42,953 nt of DNA, from assembly GCF_017888565.1 (NCBI RefSeq), contig NZ_JAGHFX010000099.1, forward strand, positions 1 to 42,953. Direction: 5' to 3'. The translations under genes were made by a program, and so were the position numbers. Every line of letters starts with the position of its first letter. Position 1 is the stretch's first letter. The DNA is from Clostridium sp. Lineage in GTDB: Bacteria; Bacillota; Clostridia; Clostridiales; Clostridiaceae. This document shows, in pieces, positions 24,725-33,369 of this stretch. The notes beneath the pieces were generated by a model. That model had not been told where the DNA came from, ran no database searches, and was given only the letters and a program-made list of their open reading frames with translations.

Positions 24725-24815
24725 ATGTAAGAAAGAATTTATAAGAATAGATTTAAATATAACATTAATGTTTCTATGCTTGCTATTTTTAACTTTAGGA
24801 TTAATATTAAAATAA
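24725..24815 (+). pseudogene. Second copy of a 29-residue hydrophobic peptide gene
   Basis: GAGGTGATT at 24708 is a strong ribosome site ahead of ATG 24725, but one extra T follows the ATG, so it reads ATG-TAA. Without it the frame is KKEFIRIDLNITLMFLC then LLFLTLGLILK, 29 residues, one membrane segment. A GTG at 24711 opens a 34-residue version in the peptide frame but lies inside the ribosome site. A terminator-like hairpin follows (24816-24840, GGCACCTAG/CTAAGTGC). Copy 1 lost its start codon in a different way. Confidence 0.5.
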
Positions 24816-24840
24816 GGCACCTAGATTACTCTAAGTGCTT
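24816..24840 (+). terminator. Hairpin after the peptide gene
   Basis: Stem GGCACCTAG / CTAAGTGC with a short loop, followed by TTTACTATT. Fits a terminator of the 24347-24815 unit; it could also serve the convergent gene ending at 24846. Confidence 0.6.
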
Positions 24841-24845
24841 TACTA

Positions 24846-25064
24846 TTAATCATTTTTTAAAACTATATCTTCTGCTTTTCTCAAATTTTCTTTATCTTTT
24901 TCTTTCGTACCATCAAATTGATTATTTATTAATAACTTTTTCTTTCCTCGAATTATAAGACATATATCTAACAAATTATTTTCTCTAAAATAAGTAAGTA
25001 TATCTTTAATGGCATCATCACTATCTATTTCTACTTCCCTTATTTCTTTGAATCTATCATCCAA
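24846..25064 (-). CDS. Hypothetical small acidic protein
   Basis: Not recognised. A TTG start gives 72 residues (LDDRFKEIREVEIDSDDAIKDILTYF). The frame runs eight codons further upstream (KSITIKLLDDRFKEI) to an AGGGG, but the only codon at proper spacing is ATT, so the start is uncertain. The body is helical, with a hydrophobic middle (LLDICLIIRGKKKLLI) and an acidic lysine-rich end. It converges on the peptide copy 2, just as the 8176-8544 gene converges on copy 1; the two proteins are not obviously alike. Confidence 0.45.
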   Translation of the reverse strand: MDDRFKEIREVEIDSDDAIKDILTYFRENNLLDICLIIRGKKKLLINNQFDGTKEKDKENLRKAEDIVLKND

Positions 25065-25460
25065 CAGTTTAATTGTAATAGATTTCCCCTACACACTTAT
25101 CATCTAAATTATTAGATTTAATACTATATGCTCTATCCATAATATTTTCCCTATTAAATATAGCGCACACATTAAAGAGTTCTTAAACTTTAATTTTCTC
25201 CATAACTTTCAGCTTACAGCATTTTCATAAGTTTTGTTATCTTAGATTTTAAATGTATATAGATAAAAAAGATTAATGGCTCCAATTACTAAAATATTAA
25301 TCCTTCTATCGTCTTTCACTGCATTATTTAAGTTATGCAGTGACATGTTCTTTAAATTTTACTGATTTAACTACATTCTGTTTTAAGAATTTTTTATGCA
25401 GTTTTCTTATTGTTTATTATACATTGAAATTTAAATTATACATAAAAATGCAATTATATT
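25065..25460. other. Gene-free stretch between hypothetical and immunity genes
   Basis: About 395 bp. It holds a small stem-loop at 25318-25341 (ACTGCAT/ATGCAGT) and a leftward 24-codon frame near 25080-25140 (MDRAYSIKSNNLDDKC) without a ribosome site. Nothing convincing otherwise. Confidence 0.45.
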
Positions 25461-25775
25461 TCATTTCAATATTTCCCATAAACGCTCTCTTATTTTACTT
25501 AATGGTTCATTTAACTTTTGTCTTTCATTAAAATCATCATTCCAAATATAAAACTCTGATAATCCTCCTCTTGCTGGATATAAATTTTTATACTCCCTCT
25601 GTATTTCTATAAATTGTTTTTCTGAATTACTGATATCTATACCAGCAATTTTATCAATAATACGCATAATTATTTTTTTTTGATTATTAATTGAACTATC
25701 ACCATATTTATCTACAATTAATAATAACTCTTCAAATAATTGTTTTAATTCATTAATATCTTTTAATTTATCCAT
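25461..25775 (-). CDS. Probable immunity protein of the toxin
   Basis: 104 residues, acidic, all-helical N-terminal half (INELKQLFEELLLIVDKYGD) and a C-terminal signature YPARGGLSEFYIWNDDFNERQKLN followed by RERLWEIL. The gene starts 12 bp after the toxin stop, with a strong AAGGAG site. A small acidic gene directly behind a polymorphic toxin gene is the typical immunity position, and proteins with the LYPARGGLSEFYIW stretch recur in that context in Firmicutes. No signal peptide, so it would protect the cytoplasm. Confidence 0.75.
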   Translation of the reverse strand: MDKLKDINELKQLFEELLLIVDKYGDSSINNQKKIIMRIIDKIAGIDISNSEKQFIEIQREYKNLYPARGGLSEFYIWNDDFNERQKLNEPLSKIRERLWEILK

Positions 25776-25787
25776 TTTATATTCTCC

Positions 25788-27191
25788 TTACTTTAGCGGT
25801 GTCTTATTTATTACTTCAACATTCAGTTTCCAAGGTTCATGTATAAATGTCTGAATGATATCCTCTCCACCTAAATACACTCCACCTTGATACCCAACAG
25901 GACCTGTATATACTGTAGTTCCTTTCGGAATTTTTATTGCATAATTTGTATCTATAATTGATGTCCCTGTAATTTCACCAGTAACTTGGTCAATCCACTG
26001 TTCTTTTACTGCTGTATCTATTCTAACTTTTGTTACTGATTCTGCTGGTTCAGAAGTGAACCATTGCCCTAAAGGCTTTCCATCTTGACCTGCTCTATAA
26101 TATATTCTATCTTCAGTAAGTACTTCAATATTATATTTACCTCCATAGAAATTTGATGCTGGCTGTCCATCTATTTTTGCTAATGGTCCAGGATTTTCTA
26201 TCATATTATAATCATATTTAATGTTAGCATTACCAACCCCCTTTATAGTATCACTAACCTCGTCTATCTTGTCTATATTTTTTACTACTTTTGAAGTATC
26301 TTTAGCTATATCAGAAACATTATCAAATCCTTTAAAAAGCTTTTTCAATTCACTAACCCCTGGTATTAATGCAACAAGTCCAAATGCCGTCCATCCAACA
26401 TGTTTCCATGACCATTCCCAATCAACAAAGCATTTTACAAGATCTCTTCCATCCTGCGCAATACCAATAGGTGTAAAACCTACTCCAATTTCACCAACAG
26501 TTCCTAATAAAGTTATATCATCAGTATTTGTAAATTCTCCTAATATAACTTGCTTGAAAGATTTTTTTAGATATTCTTCAATTCCTTTATTGCTATTTGT
26601 TACTCCTCCAGAAATTATAGGTCCTAATGTTGTTACTCCTACTCCCATTCCAGCCATAGCTAATCCAGGATACATTCCTAAATTAAAATTTCCTGATGCT
26701 AAGCTTCCATAAAAGCCATAACTATTAATCCAGCTTACTGAAGAATTGTATATATTTTTTATTATGTTCATTCCATCTTTAAAGAAACTACTTACTCCAT
26801 TAAACACCTTGTTTCCAAATGATATTAATGAATTTCCAATCTTACTTATAAAAGATTGGACTTTATAGCTTCTACTTATTGCTCTTACTCTACTTGCACA
26901 TCTACTATCAACTTCTTTAAATTTTCTTACTATGTAATCTATATCTCTTATTATTTTTTCTATTTTTGAGTTATTACTTTTCAAACTACTGTAGTAACTT
27001 TGCAAATTATCTGTTTCTACTCTTATTCTACCTGATCTTCCATTTACCTGCAATTTTACTTTTGCTGAATTTATATTGTTTGATGCGCTATTTCTTCTTT
27101 CATTTGCTCTCATTAGATTACTTTTTAATAAGCTTGTCTCACTATAGGATATTCCTACTATTCCACTTCTACCTAAACTTATAGTACTCAA
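25788..27191 (-). CDS. Polymorphic toxin with pre-toxin and ART-like C-terminal domain
   Basis: 467 residues; TTG start behind AAAGGAG. N-terminal ~120 residues are helical and Asn/Ser/Lys/Arg-rich (NERRNSASNNINSAKVK, QSYYSSLKSNNSKIEK), like T7SS-type or phage-associated effectors but without an obvious LXG motif. A Gly-rich hydrophobic stretch (GMYPGLAMAGMGVGVTTLG) is followed by a pre-toxin-like GFTPIGIAQDGRDLVK and ALIPGVSELKK. The C-terminal ~130 residues (IYYRAGQDGKPLGQWFT ... IPKGTTVYTGPVGYQGGVYLGG) match the 'YR.G..G.W ... PaGt.vy.G.ag.QGG' layout of ADP-ribosyltransferase-like toxin domains, inferred by eye. Likely an interbacterial toxin; export route is unknown. Confidence 0.75.
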   Translation of the reverse strand: MSTISLGRSGIVGISYSETSLLKSNLMRANERRNSASNNINSAKVKLQVNGRSGRIRVETDNLQSYYSSLKSNNSKIEKIIRDIDYIVRKFKEVDSRCASRVRAISRSYKVQSFISKIGNSLISFGNKVFNGVSSFFKDGMNIIKNIYNSSVSWINSYGFYGSLASGNFNLGMYPGLAMAGMGVGVTTLGPIISGGVTNSNKGIEEYLKKSFKQVILGEFTNTDDITLLGTVGEIGVGFTPIGIAQDGRDLVKCFVDWEWSWKHVGWTAFGLVALIPGVSELKKLFKGFDNVSDIAKDTSKVVKNIDKIDEVSDTIKGVGNANIKYDYNMIENPGPLAKIDGQPASNFYGGKYNIEVLTEDRIYYRAGQDGKPLGQWFTSEPAESVTKVRIDTAVKEQWIDQVTGEITGTSIIDTNYAIKIPKGTTVYTGPVGYQGGVYLGGEDIIQTFIHEPWKLNVEVINKTPLK

Positions 27192-27330
27192 ATTTCTTCT
27201 CCTTTATTTTATTTAATACTCTATAATATATAATTATTCTACACATTTTATTTTTTCCCTCTATATTACAATATAATTTGTAAGTTTACTAATTTATATA
27301 TTGAATATATTTACTTTTTAAAACATTAAA

Positions 27331-27363
27331 AAAAATCCCAAGTAAATAAATACTTGAGATTTT
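27331..27363 (-). terminator. Terminator of the ABC exporter operon
   Basis: Stem AAAATCCCAAGTA / TACTTGAGATTTT with one mismatch, immediately past the stop of the second ABC gene, leftward T run follows. Confidence 0.75.
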
Positions 27364-27367
27364 AAAT

Positions 27368-29302
27368 TTATTGTAGCTCGAAAGCTCCTGTATAAAGTTG
27401 ATAGTATTTTCCTTTTTGCTCTATTAAATCATCATGATTTCCACGTTCTATTATTCTTCCTTGCTCAAGAACCATAATTACATCTGAGTTCTTAACTGTA
27501 GAAAGTCTATGAGCAATAACAAATACTGTTCTACCATGCATAAGTTTATCCATACCTTCTTGGACTATTGCTTCAGTTCTTGTATCTATACTTGAAGTTG
27601 CTTCATCTAGTATTAATACTGGAGGATCTGCAATGGCAGCTCTAGCAATTGCTAATAATTGTCTTTGTCCTTGTGATAAATTAGCTCCATCACCTGTTAT
27701 CATAGTATCGTATCCTTGTGGTAAATGCTTAATAAATGTATCAGCATTAGCAAGTTTAGCAGCTGCAAATACTTCTTCATCAGTTGCATCTAGCTTACCA
27801 TATCTAATGTTATCTGCTATTGTTCCTGTAAATAGATGTGTATCTTGAAGAACTATTCCTAGTGATCTTCTTAAATCATCTTTTTTAATTTTATTAATGT
27901 TAATTCCATCATATCGTATTTTACCATCTTGAATATCATAAAATCTATTAATTAAATTAGTTATTGTAGTTTTACCTGCACCTGTTGCTCCAACAAAAGC
28001 TACCTTTTGACCTGGCTTTGCAAATAGTTTTATGTTATGAAGAATTATCTTTTTATCATCGTATCCAAAGTCTACATCATCAAATACCATATCTCCAAGC
28101 ATTCTTGTGTAAGTAATAGTACCATCACTATGAGGATGTTTCCAAGCCCATATTCCTGTACGTTCTTTTACTTCTTCTAATTCTCCATCTTCTTTTACTT
28201 TAGCATTAACTAATGTTACATAGCCATCATCAGTTTCATGTTTTTCATCTAAAAGTTCAAAGATTCTTTCTGCTCCAGCAAGTGCCATAATTACTGCATT
28301 AAATTGTTGTGACATTTGTCCTATTGGTTGATTTAAGTTTCTTGTAAGTTGTAAGAATGATGCAAGTGCACCTAGTGTAAATCCTCCAATGTTTCCTATT
28401 GCTAAAATACCACCAACTACTGCTGTAAGAACATAATTTATATAACCTAAATTACCCATAATAGGCATTAAGATATTTGCAAAAGTATTAGCTTTATAAG
28501 CACTATCACATAAAGCATCATTTAATTTATCAAAATCAACTTTTGATTCATCTTCATGACAAAAGACCTTAACAACTTTCTGCCCTTCCATCATTTCTTC
28601 TATAAATCCATTGACTTTTCCTAAATCTTTTTGTTGTTTTCCAAAGTAAAATCCGCTTTTCCCACCAATTACTTTTATAACTTTAAACATTACTAAAATC
28701 ATTACTACTGCAACTAAAGTAAGAGGCAAACTTAAAACTATCATTGATAAAAATACACTAACTACTGTAATTACAGCTGATACTAATTGTGGTAAGCTTT
28801 GACTTATCATTTGTCTTAATGTATCCGTATCATTAGTATATAAACTCATTATCTCACCATGAGAATGAGTATCAAAATACTTTATTGGTAAACCTTCCAT
28901 ATGCTTAAACATGTCATCTCTAATTTTTTTAAGACTTCCTTGAGCCACAACTATCATAATTCTATTATATATATAAGTTGATAATGTTCCTATATAGTAT
29001 ATTATAGCCATCATTCCAATTGTCTTTAATAGAGGTCCAAAGTTAGGATTTGATTGACCTAAAAATGGTGTTATATAATCATCTATTAAAGTCTTTAGAA
29101 ATAATGTACTTGCTACAGTTGCAAGTGAACTAATTAATATACAAAATATTACTATTAAAAATTGAAATTTATATTCTTTAAAGACATATCCCAAAAGTCT
29201 ATTTAATGTCTTCATTGGATTTTTGCTTTTTCTTCCAACTGGCATTTTCCCTGGTGCTCCTGGGCCATGGCTTCTTACTTTTTGTCCATTATTTGGCTTC
29301 AT
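27368..29302 (-). CDS. Multidrug ABC exporter half, canonical ATPase site
   Basis: 644 residues from the ATG at 29302 (AAAGGAG 9 nt upstream; a GTG two codons earlier is possible). Membrane domain of six helices in the first ~350 residues, then a nucleotide-binding domain with an extra loop (DDGYVTLVNAKVKEDGELEEV). Walker A GATGAGKTT, Walker B LILDEATSSID with the catalytic Glu, and switch His in IAHRLST are all canonical, but the signature is LSQGQ in place of LSGGQ. It pairs with the upstream half transporter, whose ATP site is degenerate but whose signature is normal. Together they form a BmrCD/LmrCD-like heterodimer. Overlaps the upstream gene by 14 bp. Confidence 0.93.
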   Translation of the reverse strand: MKPNNGQKVRSHGPGAPGKMPVGRKSKNPMKTLNRLLGYVFKEYKFQFLIVIFCILISSLATVASTLFLKTLIDDYITPFLGQSNPNFGPLLKTIGMMAIIYYIGTLSTYIYNRIMIVVAQGSLKKIRDDMFKHMEGLPIKYFDTHSHGEIMSLYTNDTDTLRQMISQSLPQLVSAVITVVSVFLSMIVLSLPLTLVAVVMILVMFKVIKVIGGKSGFYFGKQQKDLGKVNGFIEEMMEGQKVVKVFCHEDESKVDFDKLNDALCDSAYKANTFANILMPIMGNLGYINYVLTAVVGGILAIGNIGGFTLGALASFLQLTRNLNQPIGQMSQQFNAVIMALAGAERIFELLDEKHETDDGYVTLVNAKVKEDGELEEVKERTGIWAWKHPHSDGTITYTRMLGDMVFDDVDFGYDDKKIILHNIKLFAKPGQKVAFVGATGAGKTTITNLINRFYDIQDGKIRYDGININKIKKDDLRRSLGIVLQDTHLFTGTIADNIRYGKLDATDEEVFAAAKLANADTFIKHLPQGYDTMITGDGANLSQGQRQLLAIARAAIADPPVLILDEATSSIDTRTEAIVQEGMDKLMHGRTVFVIAHRLSTVKNSDVIMVLEQGRIIERGNHDDLIEQKGKYYQLYTGAFELQ

Positions 29303-31028
29303 CTTCACCAGCTCCTTTCACTTGACAATCATATACTTCTTTGTATATTTCATTTGTTTTTAATAACTCTTCATGAGTTCCAATTCCATCAATTTTACCA
29401 TCATTTAATACTATAATCTTGTCTGCATCTTCCACTGAAGAAATACGTTGTGCAATAATTATTTTTGTAGTATCTGGAATGGATTCTTTAAATGATTTTC
29501 TAATTAATGCATCTGTTTTTGTATCTACTGCACTTGTTGAATCATCTAAAATTAATATTTTTGGCTTTTTAAGTAATGCTCTTGCAATACATAATCTTTG
29601 CTTTTGTCCACCTGATACATTTGTACCACCTTGTTCAATATAAGTATCATATTTATCAGGGAAATTTTCTATAAATTCACTTGCTTGAGCTGCATTACAA
29701 GCTTTCACTATTTCTTCATCAGTAGCATCTTTATTACCCCATCTTAGGTTTTCTTTTATAGTTCCTGAGAAAAGTACGTTCTTTTGAAGAACCATAGACA
29801 CTTCATTTCTTAATGTTTCAATATCGTAATCTCTGACATCTACTCCACCAATTTTTAATGAACCACTTGTTACATCATAAAGTCTTGGAATAAGTTGAAC
29901 AAATGTTGATTTTGCACTTCCTGTTCCACCTATGATTCCAATAGTTTCACCTGAGTTTATGTTTAAGTTTATATTTTCTAAGTTTAAATTATCTTCTTTT
30001 TTACTATAACTAAAGTTAACATTATCAAATTCTATAGAACCATCTTTAACTTCATATATAGGATTTTCAGGATTTTTCAAATCACTTTCTTCTTCTAATA
30101 CTTCAACAATTCTTTCTGCTGCTGATTTTGCCATTGTAACCATAACAAATACCATTGACATCATCATAAGACTCATTAAAATATTACCAGCATATGTGAA
30201 TAAACTCATAAGTTCCCCTGTTGTCATGCTATTTGATACTATCATCCTTGCACCAAACCAAGAGAATAATAAGATAATTGTGTACATAGTAAATTGCATT
30301 ATAGGCGCATTTAATATTATTATCTTTTCTGCCTTTATAAACATGTTATATAAGTTTTGAGAAGCTTTATGGAACTTACTAATTTCATGATCTTCTCTTA
30401 CATAAGCTTTTACTACACGAACACCTGTTAAATTTTCTTGTACACTAGCATTTAAATCATCGTATTTTCTAAATACCTTTTTAAAAATTGGATGAGCATT
30501 TGAAATTACAAAATATAAAGAAACTGCAAGGAATATAATTGCACCTAAAAATATTAAAGACATCTTTGCATTAATATAAAAACTCATTACCATTGCAGCT
30601 ATAAGCATAAATGGTGCTCTTACTAGTGTTCTAATAATCATTAAATATGCATTTTGAACATTTGTTACATCTGTAGTTAATCTTGTTACAAGCCCTGCTG
30701 TTGAATATTTATCTATATTTGAAAAAGAATAATCTTGTATTTTATAAAACATTCCTTTTCTTAAATTTTTAGCAAATCCTGTAGATGCCTTAGCTCCAGT
30801 TTTTCCAGCTAAAGCTCCAAATGTAAGAGATACAAATGCCATAACTAACATGATAACTCCAAGTATAGTTACATACTTCATATCCCCTTTCTCTACTCCA
30901 TTATCAATAATCATAGCCATTAAAACAGGAATAATTACTTCAAGTATTACTTCAAATGCAATAAAAACAGGAGTTAAGATTGAATCTTTTTTATACTCCC
31001 TAATATAACTAGCTAATTTTTTAATCAT
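29289..31028 (-). CDS. Multidrug ABC exporter half, degenerate ATPase site
   Basis: 579 residues, six-helix membrane domain, then an NBD. Walker A is GGTGSAKST (residues 367-375), with Ala where Gly is normal. Walker B reads LILDDSTSAVD, with Asp replacing the catalytic Glu. The switch position is Gln (IIAQRIS) in place of His. The signature VSGGQKQR is intact. This is the degenerate partner of a heterodimeric exporter. Good AGGAGG before the ATG. The upstream region has two MarR-type operators, so the exporter is likely induced by a toxic ligand that releases MarR. Confidence 0.93.
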   Translation of the reverse strand: MIKKLASYIREYKKDSILTPVFIAFEVILEVIIPVLMAMIIDNGVEKGDMKYVTILGVIMLVMAFVSLTFGALAGKTGAKASTGFAKNLRKGMFYKIQDYSFSNIDKYSTAGLVTRLTTDVTNVQNAYLMIIRTLVRAPFMLIAAMVMSFYINAKMSLIFLGAIIFLAVSLYFVISNAHPIFKKVFRKYDDLNASVQENLTGVRVVKAYVREDHEISKFHKASQNLYNMFIKAEKIIILNAPIMQFTMYTIILLFSWFGARMIVSNSMTTGELMSLFTYAGNILMSLMMMSMVFVMVTMAKSAAERIVEVLEEESDLKNPENPIYEVKDGSIEFDNVNFSYSKKEDNLNLENINLNINSGETIGIIGGTGSAKSTFVQLIPRLYDVTSGSLKIGGVDVRDYDIETLRNEVSMVLQKNVLFSGTIKENLRWGNKDATDEEIVKACNAAQASEFIENFPDKYDTYIEQGGTNVSGGQKQRLCIARALLKKPKILILDDSTSAVDTKTDALIRKSFKESIPDTTKIIIAQRISSVEDADKIIVLNDGKIDGIGTHEELLKTNEIYKEVYDCQVKGAGEDEAK

Positions 31029-31043
31029 ACTATTCCTCCTTTT

Positions 31044-31057
31044 GTTAGATTTCTAAC
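31044..31057. promoter_or_regulatory. MarR operator 1
   Basis: GTTAGATTTCTAAC, imperfect palindrome 16 bp upstream of the first ABC gene. Same motif as at 31239 and 31726. Confidence 0.75.
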
Positions 31058-31238
31058 CTTAGTATTAAAAAACATTCTATTTTTTATTAGTTTTCACCCA
31101 AAATAATAAAACATAATATATGAATTATTTAATCCTTTTTCTTAACTAAATTTATACTAACTCATAATAAAAACTAAATTTATTATTTTAATAGCTTAAA
31201 GAAATTAAATAAAATTCACTATTTAAAATAATTAATTT

Positions 31239-31252
31239 GTTAGGCTTCTAAC
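31239..31252. promoter_or_regulatory. MarR operator 2
   Basis: GTTAGGCTTCTAAC followed by TAATCAATT, in the marR-ABC gap, where the ABC promoter must lie. Confidence 0.75.
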
Positions 31253-31274
31253 TAATCAATTAAAAAAAATTGCA

Positions 31275-31706
31275 TCAATCTGCAATCTTCTTAGTTAATC
31301 TCTCTAATATTTCGTTAAACAATTCAAGTTCTTCTTCACTTAAAGAATCAGAAATTATAGATTCTACAATTTCAATTTCTTTGTATACAGATTTATTAAT
31401 TTCAATTCCCTTATCAGTTAATATAATCTTTTTAAGTCTTGCATCTTCACAAACACTAACTCTTTCGATTAATCCATTTTTCTCCATCAAAGAAAGTACA
31501 CTTGTTACTGAAGAACGTCTAATATCAAATTCTTCTTCAATTGTTTTTTGAAATATGTCTCTCTTAGGTGCTTGATGAAATATAAACCCTAGAATTTTTG
31601 CTTGCATACTGCTTATCCCATATTCTAAGGCTACTTTTCCTATTCTTCTCTTAATTTTATGAGACAGTATATTAATTTTTCTTCCAATGTGTTTTATTTC
31701 ACTCAT
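31275..31706 (-). CDS. MarR family regulator
   Basis: 143 residues with the winged-helix core: AKILGFIFHQAPKRDIFQKTIEEEFDIRRSSVTSVLSLMEKNGLIERV (helices and recognition helix), then the wing DARLKKIILTDKG, and a C-terminal dimerisation helix (ELELFNEILERLTKK). It lies 246 bp upstream of the exporter genes in the same direction. Its own promoter region has the third operator, so it should be autoregulated. GTGGGTG ribosome site. Typical arrangement for an exporter-controlling repressor; the inducer is unknown. Confidence 0.92.
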   Translation of the reverse strand: MSEIKHIGRKINILSHKIKRRIGKVALEYGISSMQAKILGFIFHQAPKRDIFQKTIEEEFDIRRSSVTSVLSLMEKNGLIERVSVCEDARLKKIILTDKGIEINKSVYKEIEIVESIISDSLSEEELELFNEILERLTKKIAD

Positions 31707-31725
31707 TAATTACACCCACACTTTT

Positions 31726-31739
31726 GTTAGACTTCTAAC
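31726..31739. promoter_or_regulatory. MarR operator 3 (autoregulatory)
   Basis: GTTAGACTTCTAAC followed by TAATTATA, 20 bp upstream of the marR start. Same 14-bp palindrome as the two upstream of the exporter. Confidence 0.78.
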
Positions 31740-31955
31740 TAATTATAAAACTATTTAGCATTCTTGTCAATCTACTGGATTCGATTACAATAAATATTTA
31801 ATTATTTTAATTTTATTTTTAATTATTTTGCCTCTTAAAATACAAAAGATTTTCTGGAAAATAATATAGTTAACCTTATAGTTTCAAGAATATCACGTTT
31901 CATTATTCCCTTGACTTTTTATATTTATCAATTTAAATATATAATAATACTTTAA

Positions 31956-31992
31956 TTGTAGTTACTATTGATATTCTATACAGTAACTACAA
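31956..31992. repeat. Perfect inverted repeat near the CRISPR trailer
   Basis: Arms TTGTAGTTACT and AGTAACTACAA with a 15-nt loop in a gene-free stretch. No T run follows, so it is not an obvious terminator; it may be an operator or an RNA stem. Confidence 0.5.
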
Positions 31993-32058
31993 ATATACAT
32001 ATAGTTTCATTTATACATTAATTAGAAAATGGTACAAAAGAACTTTTTTCTCCAGAAA

Positions 32059-32280
32059 ACTTAAATACATCTCATGTTAATGTTAATCTTGATATTATTG
32101 CGAAGGAAGGGATGAAATAATAATTTAAATACATCTCATGTTAATGTTAATCTGATCTTAGGAACAGGAGGACTTCCTGTTACTACATTTAAATACATCT
32201 CATGTTAATGTTAATCTGTATTTAACTGAAAATCCAGTTAATTTTAATGAATTTAAATACATCTCATGTTAATGTTAATC
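32059..32280 (-). CRISPR. Orphan CRISPR array, 4 repeats and 3 spacers
   Basis: Four copies of a 30-bp repeat at 32059-32088, 32123-32152, 32187-32216 and 32251-32280; read leftward it begins GATTAACATTAACATG and ends GTATTTAAAT, the type I-B form of clostridia. The copy at 32059 has one change (ACTTAAAT for ATTTAAAT), which marks the trailer end. Three spacers of exactly 34 bp each. The leader is on the right (32281 onwards) and has its own promoter. No cas gene occurs in the window. Confidence 0.95.
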
Positions 32281-32479
32281 CATTGATTTTAAGCCTTTCT
32301 TAAATTATACATCCCTATAAAATCATTGTAAACATCTCATTTCTCAAAGTTTTACCAGCCCTTCTTAAATTAAATAAAGTCAATTTAAATACTATCTTAA
32401 TCCGGCAATATAGCTCACTTTCTAGATACTTTATAAAATAATAGCTTGGTAAAAATATTTTATTATATTTCCAATAAAA
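32281..32479 (-). promoter_or_regulatory. CRISPR leader with promoter
   Basis: On the minus strand TTTACA (32332-32327), 17 nt and TATAAT (32309-32304), 23 bp before the first repeat. Transcription should begin near 32297 and run through the array. The leader also has AAATGAGATGTTTAC, which partly resembles the repeat. AT-rich, no open frame. Confidence 0.75.
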
Positions 32480-32512
32480 TAAAGGACGTCGCGTAACGCG
32501 ACTCCCTTTATA
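32480..32512 (-). terminator. GC-rich terminator of the phosphatase gene
   Basis: Stem GTCGCGT / ACGCGAC inside AAAGG / CCTTT arms, one of the most GC-rich spots in the window, followed leftward by TTTATTTTATT. Confidence 0.75.
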
Positions 32513-32599
32513 ATTTAAAGAATAAATGTATTTATTAGAAATTTAAATTTCTTTTTTATCATCATACATTAGATAAATACTTCCACTACATTTAATAAT

Positions 32600-33153
32600 C
32601 TAATTCCAAATACGATTATTACTTAAAAATTCTTTATCTTTAAAAGTTAATTTATAAATATCTGGCATACTTAAAGTTTTCAAAAATAATAATTATATTT
32701 TTTATTATAATAATTCATTATAAGAACCATAATATTTCCGTGAGTCCCTATTACAATATTTTCGCCTTTATATTTCTTTAGAAGATTTTTTAGTTCCCCT
32801 ACTCCTCTACTTTGAGCTGAGTTGCTTGATTCTCCTCCATATAAAGCAAAATTGAAATCTCTCCAATATTTTGAAATTACTTTATCAAAGTCATCAATAT
32901 ATCCATTTGAAATATTTCTTTCTCTAAATTTATCATTTATTATTATATTTAATTTAAAATGTCTTTCTAATTTCTCTACTGTTTGTCTAGCTCTTTTATA
33001 TGGGCTTGATATTATCTTAGTGATATTTTTATCTATTAATAAATCTACTACTTTCTTTGATTCATTAATTCCTTCTTCAGATAAAGGTCTATTTAATTCA
33101 TCTAAATTATATTTTGAATGTGCATGTCTTACCAAATATATATTAGTAATCAT
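32600..33153 (-). pseudogene. Histidine phosphatase family gene, frameshifted near the 3' end
   Basis: The intact frame (32680-33153) gives 157 residues with the phosphoglycerate-mutase-type core: LVRHAHSKYN, SSPYKRARQT, NDKFRERN and VIGTHGNIMVL, the last with the second catalytic His. It stops after KKYNYYF. One more T in the T run at about 32683 would extend it in frame as LKTLSMPDIYKLTFKDK to a stop at 32600, giving 184 residues, a usual family length. Either a real 1-bp deletion or a sequencing error in a homopolymer; the catalytic core is unaffected. Confidence 0.8.
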
Positions 33154-33369
33154 TATAAATTCTCCTCTCCAAACTCATAAGTATCTCATATATATTCTTA
33201 ATACAAGATATTAAACTTAAATGACATTTAACTCTAAACATGATATTAGTATATTAATTAAACTTTAAAGAAACATAAAATTAAAATAAATATTTAAATT
33301 TAATATCCATTTACTAGAAATATCATTATAACTACTATATATATTAACTATTATAAGGAAGAAGGTTAA

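Noticed and set aside
26221..26712. 163-codon plus-strand frame inside the toxin gene
   Set aside because: It is the shadow of the leftward toxin gene: no ribosome site and low-complexity content.
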